Assembly (NCBI GenBank): GCA_030430535.1
Contig: JAUIKY010000012.1
Span: 1-64,000 of the forward strand
From: Bacteroidia bacterium
GTDB lineage: Bacteria; Bacteroidota; Bacteroidia; Flavobacteriales; Flavobacteriaceae
DNA: 64,000 nt
Direction: 5' to 3'
Below, piece by piece: positions 17,747-27,815 of the stretch. Numbering within the stretch: position 1 is the first letter of the stretch; each line of letters begins with the position of its first letter. Made by a program: the position numbers and the translations under genes. The notes under the pieces were generated by a model. The model worked only from the letters and a program-made list of their open reading frames with translations, ran no database searches and had not been told where the DNA came from.

Positions 17747-18474
17747 TGGAAAATAGTCTCTACAATAGTCTCTACGAAGCATCCGAAAAAGGAAAAAAAC
17801 TCTTAGCAGTTTTAATAGATCCCGATAAATTTGAACTTTCCAACACCAAAAATTTTATCGAAAAAGTAAACCAATCGGTAGCTACACATATTTTTGTTGG
17901 GGGAAGTTCAGTTGCAGAACATCTTACTGATATTTTGGTGTCCGAAATAAAAGAACACACCCAATTGCCCGTGGTGCTTTTTCCGGGCGATGTTACCCAA
18001 ATCACCAATAAAGCTGATGCCTTGTTGTTTTTAAGTTTGATTTCAGGACGAAATCCAGAATATTTAATTGGTAAGCATGTAGCTTCGGTTTCAAAACTAA
18101 GAGGAGCTAATCTCGAAATTATTCCAACGGGCTATATTTTAGTTCAAAACGGAAAGGAAACTGCCGTACAGCGCATTACCGCAACAGTACCCATGCCTCG
18201 AAACAATATCCAAAGCATTGTTGATACCGCATTGGCCGGCCAACTTTTGGGAATGAAGTTAATCTATTTGGAAGCAGGTAGTGGAGCGCTTCACCCCATA
18301 ACTCCAGAAATTATTCAATCGGTTAAAAGCGAGTTGCAAATCCCGTTAATAGTTGGTGGTGGCATTCGTAACAAAAGCCAGTTGGAAACAGCCTACAAAG
18401 CTGGCGCCGATTTGGTAGTGATTGGTACAGCTTTTGAAAATGACGAATCTTTTTTTGATGATTTAAAGTTATAA
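17746..18474 (+). CDS. Geranylgeranylglyceryl/heptaprenylglyceryl phosphate synthase
   Basis: LAVLIDPDKF...HIFVGGSSVAEH...PVVLFPGDVTQITNKADALLFLSLISGRNPEYLIGKHV...IPTGYILV...IYLEAGSGA...IVGGGIRNKSQ. Confidence 0.92.
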   Translation: MENSLYNSLYEASEKGKKLLAVLIDPDKFELSNTKNFIEKVNQSVATHIFVGGSSVAEHLTDILVSEIKEHTQLPVVLFPGDVTQITNKADALLFLSLISGRNPEYLIGKHVASVSKLRGANLEIIPTGYILVQNGKETAVQRITATVPMPRNNIQSIVDTALAGQLLGMKLIYLEAGSGALHPITPEIIQSVKSELQIPLIVGGGIRNKSQLETAYKAGADLVVIGTAFENDESFFDDLKL

Positions 18475-18476
18475 AA

Positions 18477-20399
18477 CTATTTGGCTTTATTGGTTTTTAC
18501 CAGTGAAATGTCGGGTGTTTTTGGCTTTTTCATGCCGGCGCCCAAATAAAAACCAGTGTGAGCCGGTTGGTTATAGGCTACGTTTTGCCAAGCGATACTA
18601 ACACGGTACAGTGGGTCGTGCATTAAGGTGAAGATTCGTTCTTCGGTGGGGTATGGGGTTGAAAATAGCACGAGTTCTGTGTTTTCTTCATTTCTCCAAA
18701 TAATTTCTTCGCGCCAGTCGCCTAAAATATCAGCAATTAAACATGGGTTGGATTTTGTCCAGTTATTACTTCTTAATTGCATGCCGTCATAATCATAAGC
18801 TTTTAAAAGCATGTCTGTGCTTTGTGTGCTGGCATTCCATTTGGTGATGACCGTTTTGTCAACTATTTCACGAAGTAAATCGCCATCCCACCAAGCGAAC
18901 ATGTTGTAGCTTGCGCCCCGCCGCCCCGCAGTGGGATAGTTTGTTGACACTATATCGCCTTTCGTGTTATGGACTCCCGAGCCGTTGGAGGCCCAACTTT
19001 CAGTTCCAATATGGTTGGGGTCTATGTCGGCCGTAACACCCCGGCCAATATCGCCTTTTCCTTTAACGCTCCAAAGTACTTGTCCGTTTTTAGGGTCTCT
19101 AAAATCAATGGTGGGAATGGTTGTGCCATTGGCCACTTCGTGAGGCATAAAAAATTCCAAGCCTTCCCGGTTGGGGTCGAAATCCCCTAAATGACTAGCG
19201 TCTCCGTGCCCAAGTCCGGTTGAATAAAGTCCGGTGCCATCATCATCAATAGCGCAGGAGCCAAACTGTATTTCGTCTTTGCCATCGCCGTCTAAATCGC
19301 CCACACCAATATTGTGGTTGCCCTGCCCGTAGTATGCTTCGTTACCCTTATCGTTACTGTCAAAAACCCAGCGGTTGGTTAGTTTTCCATTTCTATAATC
19401 AAAAGCAGCCAAAACCGTGCGGGTATAATACCCTCTTGAAAACACAAGACTTGGTTTTTTGCCATCAAGGTAGGCGACACAAGCTAAAAACCGATCAACC
19501 CTATTACCGTAATTATCCCCCCAATCTGAAACTTTTCCTCTTGCGGGGATGTAATTGGTGGTTGCCAAAAATTCTCCAGTGAAACCCGAAAAAACGCTAA
19601 GAAATTCTGGGCCTTCCAAAATGTATCCTCTGGAATTTCGGTAATCGGCATCAGCATTGCCTAATACTTTGCCAAGTCCATCCACTGTGCCATCTGCGGT
19701 TTTACAAGCCACTTCGGCTTTGCCATCTCCATCTAGGTCGTAAACCATAAATTGGGTGTAATGCGCTCCAGAACGTATGTTTCTGCCTAAATCTATACTC
19801 CATAAAACGGTACCGTCAAGTTCAAGGCCTTGTAGAATGGTGTTTCCTGTATAGCCCCTATGCGCATTGTCGTGGGCATTTGATGGCTGCCATTTTAAAA
19901 CGAGTTCGTATTGGCCATCGCCGTCCAGGTCGCCCACGGAGGCATCATTCGCCATGTAAATGTATTCCCTGCCATCGGGGCTAGTGCCGCCTTTAGGCGC
20001 TTGAATTGGGATTTTTTTATAAATATCCTTCCAAACTTTTACTGGTTGTGATGAGTTTTGTTCTTTTCCATCAACGATGGCGGAAACACTGTAACTTGAA
20101 TCTTCATTAGTTTCGTCAACAAAATTGCTCGCTCCAGAAATGGGCGTTTCATTAAGCAAAACATTATTTTTATATACGTTGAATGACACCTTTTCAAATT
20201 CATGAGCAAGAATGCGCCAGCTTACCAATACTTGGTTTTTATCTGTTCTAACGGCCAATACACCTCGGTCTAAATTTTCCATTTGTTTTTGAGCTAATAA
20301 GGCCGATGGAAGTAATGTGTAAAAACAAAAAAGCAAGCTAATTTTGATAACTGAATTAGCTTGCATTGATTTATGGGATTTATGTTTGTCGATTTTCAA
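18477..20399 (-). CDS. Rhamnogalacturonan lyase (PL11), no T9SS tail
   Basis: MENLDRGVLAVRTDKNQVLVSWRIL; ANDASVGDLDGDGQYELVLKWQPSNAHDNAHRGYTGNTILQGLELDGTVLW...; YesW/X-like. Confidence 0.9.
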   Translation of the reverse strand: MKIDKHKSHKSMQANSVIKISLLFCFYTLLPSALLAQKQMENLDRGVLAVRTDKNQVLVSWRILAHEFEKVSFNVYKNNVLLNETPISGASNFVDETNEDSSYSVSAIVDGKEQNSSQPVKVWKDIYKKIPIQAPKGGTSPDGREYIYMANDASVGDLDGDGQYELVLKWQPSNAHDNAHRGYTGNTILQGLELDGTVLWSIDLGRNIRSGAHYTQFMVYDLDGDGKAEVACKTADGTVDGLGKVLGNADADYRNSRGYILEGPEFLSVFSGFTGEFLATTNYIPARGKVSDWGDNYGNRVDRFLACVAYLDGKKPSLVFSRGYYTRTVLAAFDYRNGKLTNRWVFDSNDKGNEAYYGQGNHNIGVGDLDGDGKDEIQFGSCAIDDDGTGLYSTGLGHGDASHLGDFDPNREGLEFFMPHEVANGTTIPTIDFRDPKNGQVLWSVKGKGDIGRGVTADIDPNHIGTESWASNGSGVHNTKGDIVSTNYPTAGRRGASYNMFAWWDGDLLREIVDKTVITKWNASTQSTDMLLKAYDYDGMQLRSNNWTKSNPCLIADILGDWREEIIWRNEENTELVLFSTPYPTEERIFTLMHDPLYRVSIAWQNVAYNQPAHTGFYLGAGMKKPKTPDISLVKTNKAK

Positions 20400-20409
20400 A
20401 TTCTAAAGA

Positions 20410-22569
20410 TTATTTTAGTAAGACTTTGAACGTTTTGGATTTGTTTTTTTCTGTCACTTTAACAAAATACAATCCATTGGGGTAATGGCCCAAATCTATG
20501 TTTTTAGTACTGTTCAAATGGGTCTGAGTCAGTAATCGGCCTATATTATCGTAAACTTCAACTTCCCCTTTGTCAATACCAGAAAAATATAGTTTTCCGG
20601 ATGTGGGGTTAGGAAATATTTTTATTGAAGACTCTTCAATTTCATTATTGGTTGAAAGTGTGCCCTCGCCAGGATAATAAATATTAGGGGTTGCTGGTGT
20701 TTCCATACCATGCCCCAAAAAGAAACCAGTATGAGCCGGTTGGTTGTAGCCTACATTTTGCCAAGCAATGCTAGTTCTGTAAACCGGGTCATGCATTAAG
20801 GTGAAAATGCGTTCTGTTGGCATATCGGTTGATGAAACGATGGCTAAATATGTATTATCAGATGAACGCCAAATTATTTCTTCCCGCCAGTCACCAATAA
20901 TGTCGGCAATTAAACAGGGGTTGGATTTAGAGCCGTTATTGCTTGCTAATGCTAGGCCATCGTAGTTGTATGCGGTTAATGTCCTGTCTGTGCTTTGGGT
21001 GGCAGCGTTCCATTTGGTTATTACGGTTCTGTCTACTAATTCTCTTAACAAATCACCATCATACCAGGCACACATGTTGTAGGTTCTTCCATTTCCTGCA
21101 GTAGTAGGGTAGGTGGTTGAAATAACATCGCCATTGGTATTGTGAATTCCAGACCCGTTAGAGGCCCACATTTCTGCGCCAACATGGTTTGGGTCTATGT
21201 CAGCAATGATACCTCGGCCTATATCGCCGCTTCCTGGTACGCTCCAAAATACTTCGCCCGTGGCAGGATCTCTGTAATCGATTTGTGGTACTTGTGGGTT
21301 GTTGGCTTCTTCGTGTACCATAAAGTATTCCAACCCTTCTCTTGTGGGATCGAAATCGCCCAAATGACTGGCGTCACCGTGACCGAATCCGGTAGAGTAT
21401 AACACCGTGCCATCATCATCAATAGCTGCGGAACCGTACTGTATTTCGTCTTTTCCGTCGCCATCAACATCGCCAACGGTAATACTGTGGTTGCCTTGCC
21501 CGTAAACCGCTTCGTTGCCACCGCCTTGATTGGTGTCGAACAACCAACGGGTTGATAGTTGCCCATCTCTGTAATCAAAAGCGGCTATAAAAACACGAGT
21601 GTAATAACCTCTGGCGAAAACCAGACTGGGTCGCTGTCCATCAAGGTATGCAATGCAGGCTAAGAAACGGTCAACTCTATTTCCATAATTGTCTCCCCAT
21701 CCAGAAACAGTAGATCTTGGCGGGATGTAGTCGTGGTTCACAATAAAAGCACCTGTTTCACCAGAAAAAATACTGAAATATTCTGGTCCAGATAGAATAT
21801 AGCCATTCGAATTTCGGTAATCGGCGTTAGCATCGCCCAGCACAGCACCAGTGCCGTCAACAGTGCCGTCGGCAGTCTTACAAGCTACTTCAGCTTTGCC
21901 GTCGCCATCAAGATCGTAAACCATAAACTGGGTATAATGAGCGCCAGAGCGAATATTTTTGCCTAAATCAATAGTCCATAGAACTGTGCCGTCCATTTCC
22001 AGCCCCTGTAAAATGGTGTTTCCAGTATAGCCGCTTTGGGCATTGTCTTTTGCATTTGTAGGGTACCATTTTAAGACCAGTTCGTAATCGCCATCACCAT
22101 CAAGGTCCCCAACAGAGGCGTCATTGGCCTCGTAAGTGTAAGTAACATTATCTGGAGTTGTGCCGCCAGCTGGAGCGGTTATAGGGATGGTTTTGTATAT
22201 GTCATCCCATGGGTCAACGGCTTCAGAGCGTTCTTGCTCTTCTCCATTAACAACGGATGCGACACTATAAGCTCCTGGAAAAAAAGCATTATTGTCTTCA
22301 AAATTACTTGCCCCAGATATGGGTGAAGCGTTCAATTTAGTTGAGCCTCGATATACATTATACGAGGCATTTTCAAATTCGGTTGCCAATATACGCCAGC
22401 TAACCATAACACTACTGGGGCTGGTTCTTATTGCTAGAACCCCTCTGTTCAAATCTTCCATTTGTCGTTGGGCTGAAGCTTGTAGGCTGATGAGGCAAAA
22501 TATAAAAGCACAAATTTTTAATGCGTGATTGATGGCGGTGTAATTTTTTTGCATACGTTTAGTTTTCAT
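20410..22569 (-). CDS. Rhamnogalacturonan lyase (PL11) with C-terminal T9SS sorting domain
   Basis: Paralogous to 18477..20399; C-terminus IKIFPNPTSGKLYFSGIDKGEVEVYDNIGRLLTQT...LPNGLYFVKV-like type A sorting domain. Confidence 0.92.
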   Translation of the reverse strand: MKTKRMQKNYTAINHALKICAFIFCLISLQASAQRQMEDLNRGVLAIRTSPSSVMVSWRILATEFENASYNVYRGSTKLNASPISGASNFEDNNAFFPGAYSVASVVNGEEQERSEAVDPWDDIYKTIPITAPAGGTTPDNVTYTYEANDASVGDLDGDGDYELVLKWYPTNAKDNAQSGYTGNTILQGLEMDGTVLWTIDLGKNIRSGAHYTQFMVYDLDGDGKAEVACKTADGTVDGTGAVLGDANADYRNSNGYILSGPEYFSIFSGETGAFIVNHDYIPPRSTVSGWGDNYGNRVDRFLACIAYLDGQRPSLVFARGYYTRVFIAAFDYRDGQLSTRWLFDTNQGGGNEAVYGQGNHSITVGDVDGDGKDEIQYGSAAIDDDGTVLYSTGFGHGDASHLGDFDPTREGLEYFMVHEEANNPQVPQIDYRDPATGEVFWSVPGSGDIGRGIIADIDPNHVGAEMWASNGSGIHNTNGDVISTTYPTTAGNGRTYNMCAWYDGDLLRELVDRTVITKWNAATQSTDRTLTAYNYDGLALASNNGSKSNPCLIADIIGDWREEIIWRSSDNTYLAIVSSTDMPTERIFTLMHDPVYRTSIAWQNVGYNQPAHTGFFLGHGMETPATPNIYYPGEGTLSTNNEIEESSIKIFPNPTSGKLYFSGIDKGEVEVYDNIGRLLTQTHLNSTKNIDLGHYPNGLYFVKVTEKNKSKTFKVLLK

Positions 22570-22771
22570 GGGTGAATTGGGTAAAAATACATTTAAAGGT
22601 AAAATATACCATCCTGCTCCTACATGCCTGTTGGCGAAGAACGAATGTTGAGGTTTTTTTCGATTAATTAAAGAGTCAATAATCGAATTAATGATTTCTT
22701 AGTCTAAAAGTCACATTGGTTTTTCATTGCTTCGGTTTAGAGTGCTATATTTACGTACAAAAAATAAAAGC

Positions 22772-24319
22772 ATGTTTTCAGATAAAGATATTCAGCAAAT
22801 TCAGGGTAAGGGCATAACAGTAGATGGTGTAAATGCACAGGTAAACCGAATCAAAAACGGCATGTCGTATTCCAATTTGCTATCGGCAGCCACCATAGGT
22901 AAAGGGATTGAGAGTTATGGCGATTCTGATATTCAAGGGTTTGTTGATTTTTATGAAGACAAAAAGAAAGATTTGAACCTTCTGAAATTCGTGCCGGCCT
23001 CTGGGGCAGCGACACGTATGTTCAAGTTCTTGTTTCAGTTTTTGAAAAATTTCAACCCTCAAACGGATACATTGAAAGCTTATGCCGAAAGACAGAGCGA
23101 TAGCTTGATTGTGAAATTCTTTTCCAATTTGGAGCGTTTTCCGTTTTATGATGAGGTTATTTCAAAATTGAAAGAAACCATACCCCAATACGATAGCTTA
23201 AGCGAACCTGAAAAAAAGTTTGAATTTGTGAAAACCATTCTCGATGAAAATGGATTGAATTACAGTTTTCTACCAAAAGGTTTGTTGCCTTTCCATAAAT
23301 ATGATGACCAAGTGGTGACCGCATTTCAAGAGCATCTGTTCGAATCTACTTTGTATGCCTCATCAAATGGTGAGGCTAATTTACACTTTACCGTATCTGA
23401 AAAGCATCATGAATACTTCTTGAAAGAATTCAACAAAATAAAGGCCGATCTACAGAAGAAAACCAACACTACATTCAACGTGTCGTTCTCCTATCAAAAG
23501 GAAGCTACCGAAACCATCGCACTAACCACAAAAGATCAAGTTTATAGAAATGAAGATGGTTCTATTTTGTTCCGCCCGGCTGGACATGGTGCCCTTTTGG
23601 AAAATTTGAACGATTTAAAAAGCGACCTCGTTTTTATAAAGAACATCGACAATATTGTTGTGGCCAACCGGAATATTGAGGTTTCAAAATATAAAAAGCT
23701 ACTCGCCGGAGTTTTGTTGGAAGCCCAAGAAACCGTGTTTTCATATTTGCATAAATTGGACGAAGGGAAGGTACAGGAAACCGATTTAAAAATTATGTTA
23801 CTGTTTTTGCGCTACCGATTGAATATTTCAATTCCTGCTGAAATGGAAAACAGTAGTGAAGAAGAAAAAATAGCCTTTTTAAAGGAAAAACTTAACCGCC
23901 CCATCCGTGTTTGCGGTATGGTAAAAAATGAAGGGGAACCCGGAGGTGGCCCTTTTTGGGTAAAGGACAAAAACGGAAACATTTCTTTACAAATTGTTGA
24001 GTTTGCCCAAATCAACTTCAGTAAAACGCGCCAACAGGAATTGGTGTATAAGGCTACCCATTTTAATCCTACCGATTTGGTTTGTGGAATAAAAAACTAC
24101 AAAGGAGAAAAATTTAATTTAACCGATTTTGTGGATCCCGAGGCAGCATTCATCACCATGAAAACCCAAAACGGCACCGATATTCAAGCGTTGGAATTGC
24201 CCGGTCTTTGGAATGGTAGTATGGCATATTGGAATTCCATTTTTGTTGAAGTGCCCATTGAAACCTTCAATCCGGTAAAAACGGTTAACGACCTGTTAAA
24301 ACCGGAACACCAAGCTTAA
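22772..24319 (+). CDS. DUF4301 family protein
   Basis: NLLKFVPASGAATRMFKFLFQFL...LFRPAGHGALLENLNDLKSDLVFIKNIDNIV...GEPGGGPFWVKDKNG; ATG at 22772. Confidence 0.82.
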   Translation: MFSDKDIQQIQGKGITVDGVNAQVNRIKNGMSYSNLLSAATIGKGIESYGDSDIQGFVDFYEDKKKDLNLLKFVPASGAATRMFKFLFQFLKNFNPQTDTLKAYAERQSDSLIVKFFSNLERFPFYDEVISKLKETIPQYDSLSEPEKKFEFVKTILDENGLNYSFLPKGLLPFHKYDDQVVTAFQEHLFESTLYASSNGEANLHFTVSEKHHEYFLKEFNKIKADLQKKTNTTFNVSFSYQKEATETIALTTKDQVYRNEDGSILFRPAGHGALLENLNDLKSDLVFIKNIDNIVVANRNIEVSKYKKLLAGVLLEAQETVFSYLHKLDEGKVQETDLKIMLLFLRYRLNISIPAEMENSSEEEKIAFLKEKLNRPIRVCGMVKNEGEPGGGPFWVKDKNGNISLQIVEFAQINFSKTRQQELVYKATHFNPTDLVCGIKNYKGEKFNLTDFVDPEAAFITMKTQNGTDIQALELPGLWNGSMAYWNSIFVEVPIETFNPVKTVNDLLKPEHQA

Positions 24320-24322
24320 TAC

Positions 24323-24730
24323 ATGTTTAATTCGGAAGCATTAATAAAAGAATTAACTTTTAAGGCTGTTAGAAGTTCGGGCAGTGGCGGGCAGCACGTC
24401 AATAAAACGTCCACTAAAGTGGAATTGGTATTCAATATTAAAGATTCGTTGGTTTTGAAAGAAACCCAAAAAGAACGTTTGTTGAATAAAATGGAACACC
24501 GACTGACCAAAGATGGCATTTTGATTTTGCAATGCGACGAAAGCCGTAGCCAACACCAAAATAAAAACTTAGTGATTGCCCGTTTTTTAAGTCTTGTAAA
24601 ATCGAATTTAGCAAAACCAAAACCACGAAAACCAACAAAAATTCCGAAATCGGCCATCCGTAAGCGATTAAAAAACAAACGCACCCAATCTGAAAAAAAG
24701 GCCAGCCGCAGGAAGCCCGATATCGATTAA
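24323..24730 (+). CDS. arfB: Peptidyl-tRNA hydrolase ArfB / release-factor-like (GGQ)
   Basis: VRSSGSGGQHVNKTSTKVELVFNI; basic C-terminal tail. Confidence 0.9.
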   Translation: MFNSEALIKELTFKAVRSSGSGGQHVNKTSTKVELVFNIKDSLVLKETQKERLLNKMEHRLTKDGILILQCDESRSQHQNKNLVIARFLSLVKSNLAKPKPRKPTKIPKSAIRKRLKNKRTQSEKKASRRKPDID

Positions 24731-24747
24731 AAAATGATGAATAATAA

Positions 24748-24777
24748 TTGAAGTTCGGTAATTGGTTGCTATCTTTG
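24748..24777 (+). promoter_or_regulatory. Bacteroidetes-type promoter upstream of the TPP riboswitch
   Basis: TTG-N19-TATCTTTG. Confidence 0.75.
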
Positions 24778-24784
24778 CGGCGTT

Positions 24785-24875
24785 CTCATAAAGGGGTGCC
24801 CATTATTGGCTGAGATCATACCCATAGAACCTAGAACAGATAATGCTGTTTAGGGAGGTGGATTTATAATGTTAT
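24785..24875 (+). ncRNA. TPP (THI-element) riboswitch
   Basis: aaggggtgcccattattggctgagatcatacccatagaacctagaacagataatgctgtttagggagg: contains GGGGUGCCC, GGCUGAGAUCAUACCC, GAACCU and AUAAUGCUG conserved blocks. Confidence 0.92.
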
Positions 24876-24987
24876 TGCGCAGAGTTCAAGAAACGATGCG
24901 GTAATGTTTCGGAATAAATTCAAAAAATAGTTTTAACCATTAAAGAATAATTACCTCTTTTTATTCGATTATAAATTCGTAATCGAG

Positions 24988-27183
24988 ATGAAAAATTGTT
25001 TTCTTTTTTTAACACTTTGGGTGTTGTCAGTCAACGCTGCGGCACAACAAAATCCAACCACACAAGATTCAACAAAAACAGAAAATTTGGATGAAGTATT
25101 GGTAAAAGCCGTGCGTGTGGATGCCGATTCGCCCATTACCCATACCAATATTTCTAAAGAAGAATTGGCAAAACGTAATTTGGGGCAGGATATTCCTGTG
25201 TTATTAAATTATTTGCCTTCGGTAGTGACCACGAGTGATGCCGGCGCCGGTATTGGTTATACAGGAATTAGAGTGCGTGGCACCGATGCCACAAGGGTTA
25301 ATGTAACCATAAATGGTATTCCGTATAACGATCCAGAGAGTCAGGGCTCGTTTTGGGTGAATTTGGGCGATTTTGCTTCATCGACCGAAAGTTTACAATT
25401 GCAGCGCGGTGTGGGTACATCTACCAATGGGTCTGGTGCATTTGGGGCGAGTTTAAATTTGCTAACCGATGCTGTTTCTGAAGAGGCTTATGGCGAAATT
25501 TCCAATAGCTTTGGTAGCTTCGGAACACGCAAACACACCGTAAAATTGAGTTCTGGACAATTATATTCGGGTGCTGAGCGTAGTCGAAGTATTGAAATAT
25601 CTGGACGTTTTTCTAAAATTGATTCTGATGGGTATGTTGATAGGGCGTTTACAGATTTAAAATCATATTTCCTTCAAGGGGTTTATAAGGATGGAAACAC
25701 TTTAATCAAGGCGTTAACCTTTGGTAATAAAGAGTACACTTACCAAGCATGGTTTGGCCTTACGGCAGAACAATTGGAAGAAGACCGCCGCCAAAATCCA
25801 TACACTTACGAAAACGAAACCGATAATTATTGGCAGGATCACTACCAGTTACATTGGAACCAACGATTCAATAATAATTGGTCCACAAACTTAGGATTGA
25901 ATTATACCAAAGGAAAAGGCTATTTTGAGCAATTTGAAGATGGCACCGAAGCCATTGGGCTATACAATGGCATTGTTGTAGCCACCGATTCTTATGTGAA
26001 CGACGAAGGCGAAACCATCCCAATTACAGATGTGATTAGAAGACGATGGTTGGACAATGATTTTTATGTGTTGAATGCCAACGTAACCTATAAAAATACA
26101 GGTCTGGAAATTATTACCGGGCTTTCAACAAGTAGTTACACCGGCGATCATTTTGGCGAGGTAATTTGGGCGAGGCAGTTTTCAGAAACTGGCAATATTC
26201 GCGACCATTATTATAATGGCGATGCTACTAAAAACGATTTCAGTGTATTTTCAAAAGCCACTATAAAGTTGGATGAAAAGCTCACTGGATTCATCGATTT
26301 ACAGGGACGTTTTGTAAGCTACAAAACCAATGGGCTAAACTCCGACAGGGAAGTGTTCAATACCGATGCCGATTTTAGTTTTTTCAACCCTAAAGTAGGC
26401 TTGACTTATAAGAGTTCGGATTTTAATAGTTTTTATACCTCGTATGCAAGAGCGAACAGAGAGCCCAATCGCGACGATTTTAAAGCAGGCGTTACCGAAA
26501 ACGAAACGCTCAACGATATCGAGTTAGGGTGGAGGCACCAAAAAAATAACATGAGCATAAATACAAATTTGTACTATATGTTTTACCAAAACCAGTTAGT
26601 TTTGACGGGTGAGTTGGACGATGTGGGAAGCCCCATAAGAGCCACCAGCGGAAAAAGCTACAGGTTAGGTTTGGAGGTCGATGCCAATATTCAGTTTTGT
26701 AAATCGTTCGGCACATCAACAAATGTAGCTTTAAGTACCAATAAAAATATAGATTTCAATTCTTCCATAAATGGGGAGGTGGTCGATTTGGGCAATACCA
26801 ATATTTCGTTTTCGCCAAATGTGGTAGTTGGTAATGCGTTTAACTTTTATCCAGTGGAGCGTTTGCAGTTATCGTTTTTAAGCAAATACGTGGGCGAGCA
26901 GTACATGGGTAATACCGATAATGAAGAATCTAAATTGGAAGGCTATTTTGTGAGTGATTTCAATGTAAACTACGAAATAAAACCCAAGTCTATTTTTAAA
27001 TCCATTGTACTGTCTGGTTTGGTCAATAACGTGTTCAACAAGGAATACGTTTCAAATGGCTACTTCGGGTCGTTCGATTATGAGGATGATACGAGTTCAA
27101 CCGGAATAACTACAGGCTATTATGCAGGTTACTACCCGCAGGCAACCATAAACTTTTTAGTAGGGGCTACTTTAAAATTTTAA
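24988..27183 (+). CDS. TonB-dependent receptor (probable thiamine/thiamine-precursor outer membrane transporter)
   Basis: Signal peptide; LGQDIPVLLNYLPSVVTTSDAGAGIGYTGIRVRGTDATRVNVTINGIPYNDPESQGSFWVNLGDF; under TPP riboswitch. Confidence 0.9.
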   Translation: MKNCFLFLTLWVLSVNAAAQQNPTTQDSTKTENLDEVLVKAVRVDADSPITHTNISKEELAKRNLGQDIPVLLNYLPSVVTTSDAGAGIGYTGIRVRGTDATRVNVTINGIPYNDPESQGSFWVNLGDFASSTESLQLQRGVGTSTNGSGAFGASLNLLTDAVSEEAYGEISNSFGSFGTRKHTVKLSSGQLYSGAERSRSIEISGRFSKIDSDGYVDRAFTDLKSYFLQGVYKDGNTLIKALTFGNKEYTYQAWFGLTAEQLEEDRRQNPYTYENETDNYWQDHYQLHWNQRFNNNWSTNLGLNYTKGKGYFEQFEDGTEAIGLYNGIVVATDSYVNDEGETIPITDVIRRRWLDNDFYVLNANVTYKNTGLEIITGLSTSSYTGDHFGEVIWARQFSETGNIRDHYYNGDATKNDFSVFSKATIKLDEKLTGFIDLQGRFVSYKTNGLNSDREVFNTDADFSFFNPKVGLTYKSSDFNSFYTSYARANREPNRDDFKAGVTENETLNDIELGWRHQKNNMSINTNLYYMFYQNQLVLTGELDDVGSPIRATSGKSYRLGLEVDANIQFCKSFGTSTNVALSTNKNIDFNSSINGEVVDLGNTNISFSPNVVVGNAFNFYPVERLQLSFLSKYVGEQYMGNTDNEESKLEGYFVSDFNVNYEIKPKSIFKSIVLSGLVNNVFNKEYVSNGYFGSFDYEDDTSSTGITTGYYAGYYPQATINFLVGATLKF

Positions 27184-27206
27184 AACAGCTTTTTCTGAAA
27201 AAACAG

Positions 27207-27236
27207 AAAGCCTTTCCAGTTCGGAAAGGCTTTTTT
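27207..27236 (+). terminator. Intrinsic terminator
   Basis: aaagcctttcc-agttc-ggaaaggctttttt. Confidence 0.85.
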
Positions 27237-27237
27237 A

Positions 27238-27666
27238 TTAATTATAAATCGTTAAAATATTGCCACTTTTTTGTACGCGATAATTTCTGAGGGGGCAACG
27301 CAATCCTTCATTGCCATCGGGGGTGCCCGTTACAAAATTGTAGGTGTTGCCATCGTCACATCCGCAGGTGCCATTAAGGCCATTTGGAACCAGAGCAGAG
27401 CATTCGCTGGGCGCATGGTTGGGGTCGCTGGCATCCCATGCATAGAAATCAAAGCTTGTACTGGCCACAATTATTCCGGCGTTGCCCACATTGGGAATAT
27501 AAACCGAATTTCCTGCAAATTGCAATTGGCTATAAGCCGGTAAGCTAAGGTCTATGCTCAAATTAACATTAATATCTAGCAGAAAACGGCAGTTTTTGTC
27601 ATCAACTTGGTTGCCGCTGCAAGACCATAAAAAAATAAAACAGGCTAAATAGAAAAAGGGCTTCAT
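27238..27666 (-). CDS. Lipoprotein, possibly Rieske-like
   Basis: Lipobox FLWSCSGN; C-terminal half with Cys/His spacing (CGCDDGNTYNFVTGTPDGNEGLRCPLRNYRV). Confidence 0.55.
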   Translation of the reverse strand: MKPFFYLACFIFLWSCSGNQVDDKNCRFLLDINVNLSIDLSLPAYSQLQFAGNSVYIPNVGNAGIIVASTSFDFYAWDASDPNHAPSECSALVPNGLNGTCGCDDGNTYNFVTGTPDGNEGLRCPLRNYRVQKSGNILTIYN

Positions 27667-27815
27667 GCTGCAATGAAAAATTTAGTAGTGCAATTTACGA
27701 TAAAAAGCAAACTCACATAAAAAATTTGTATATTTGGGATTGAAATCTCGTATATGCGGGATTTTTTTTATGCTGAACCTGTTCAGCATCTTTATTATTA
27801 ATAAACGATGAAGTT

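Noticed and set aside
22570-22771. Divergent intergenic region considered as a site for a regulatory RNA
   Set aside because: No stable conserved structure or motif evident by eye
24316-24684. Antisense ORFs over arfB
   Set aside because: Opposite a GGQ-motif protein; composition consistent with shadow translation
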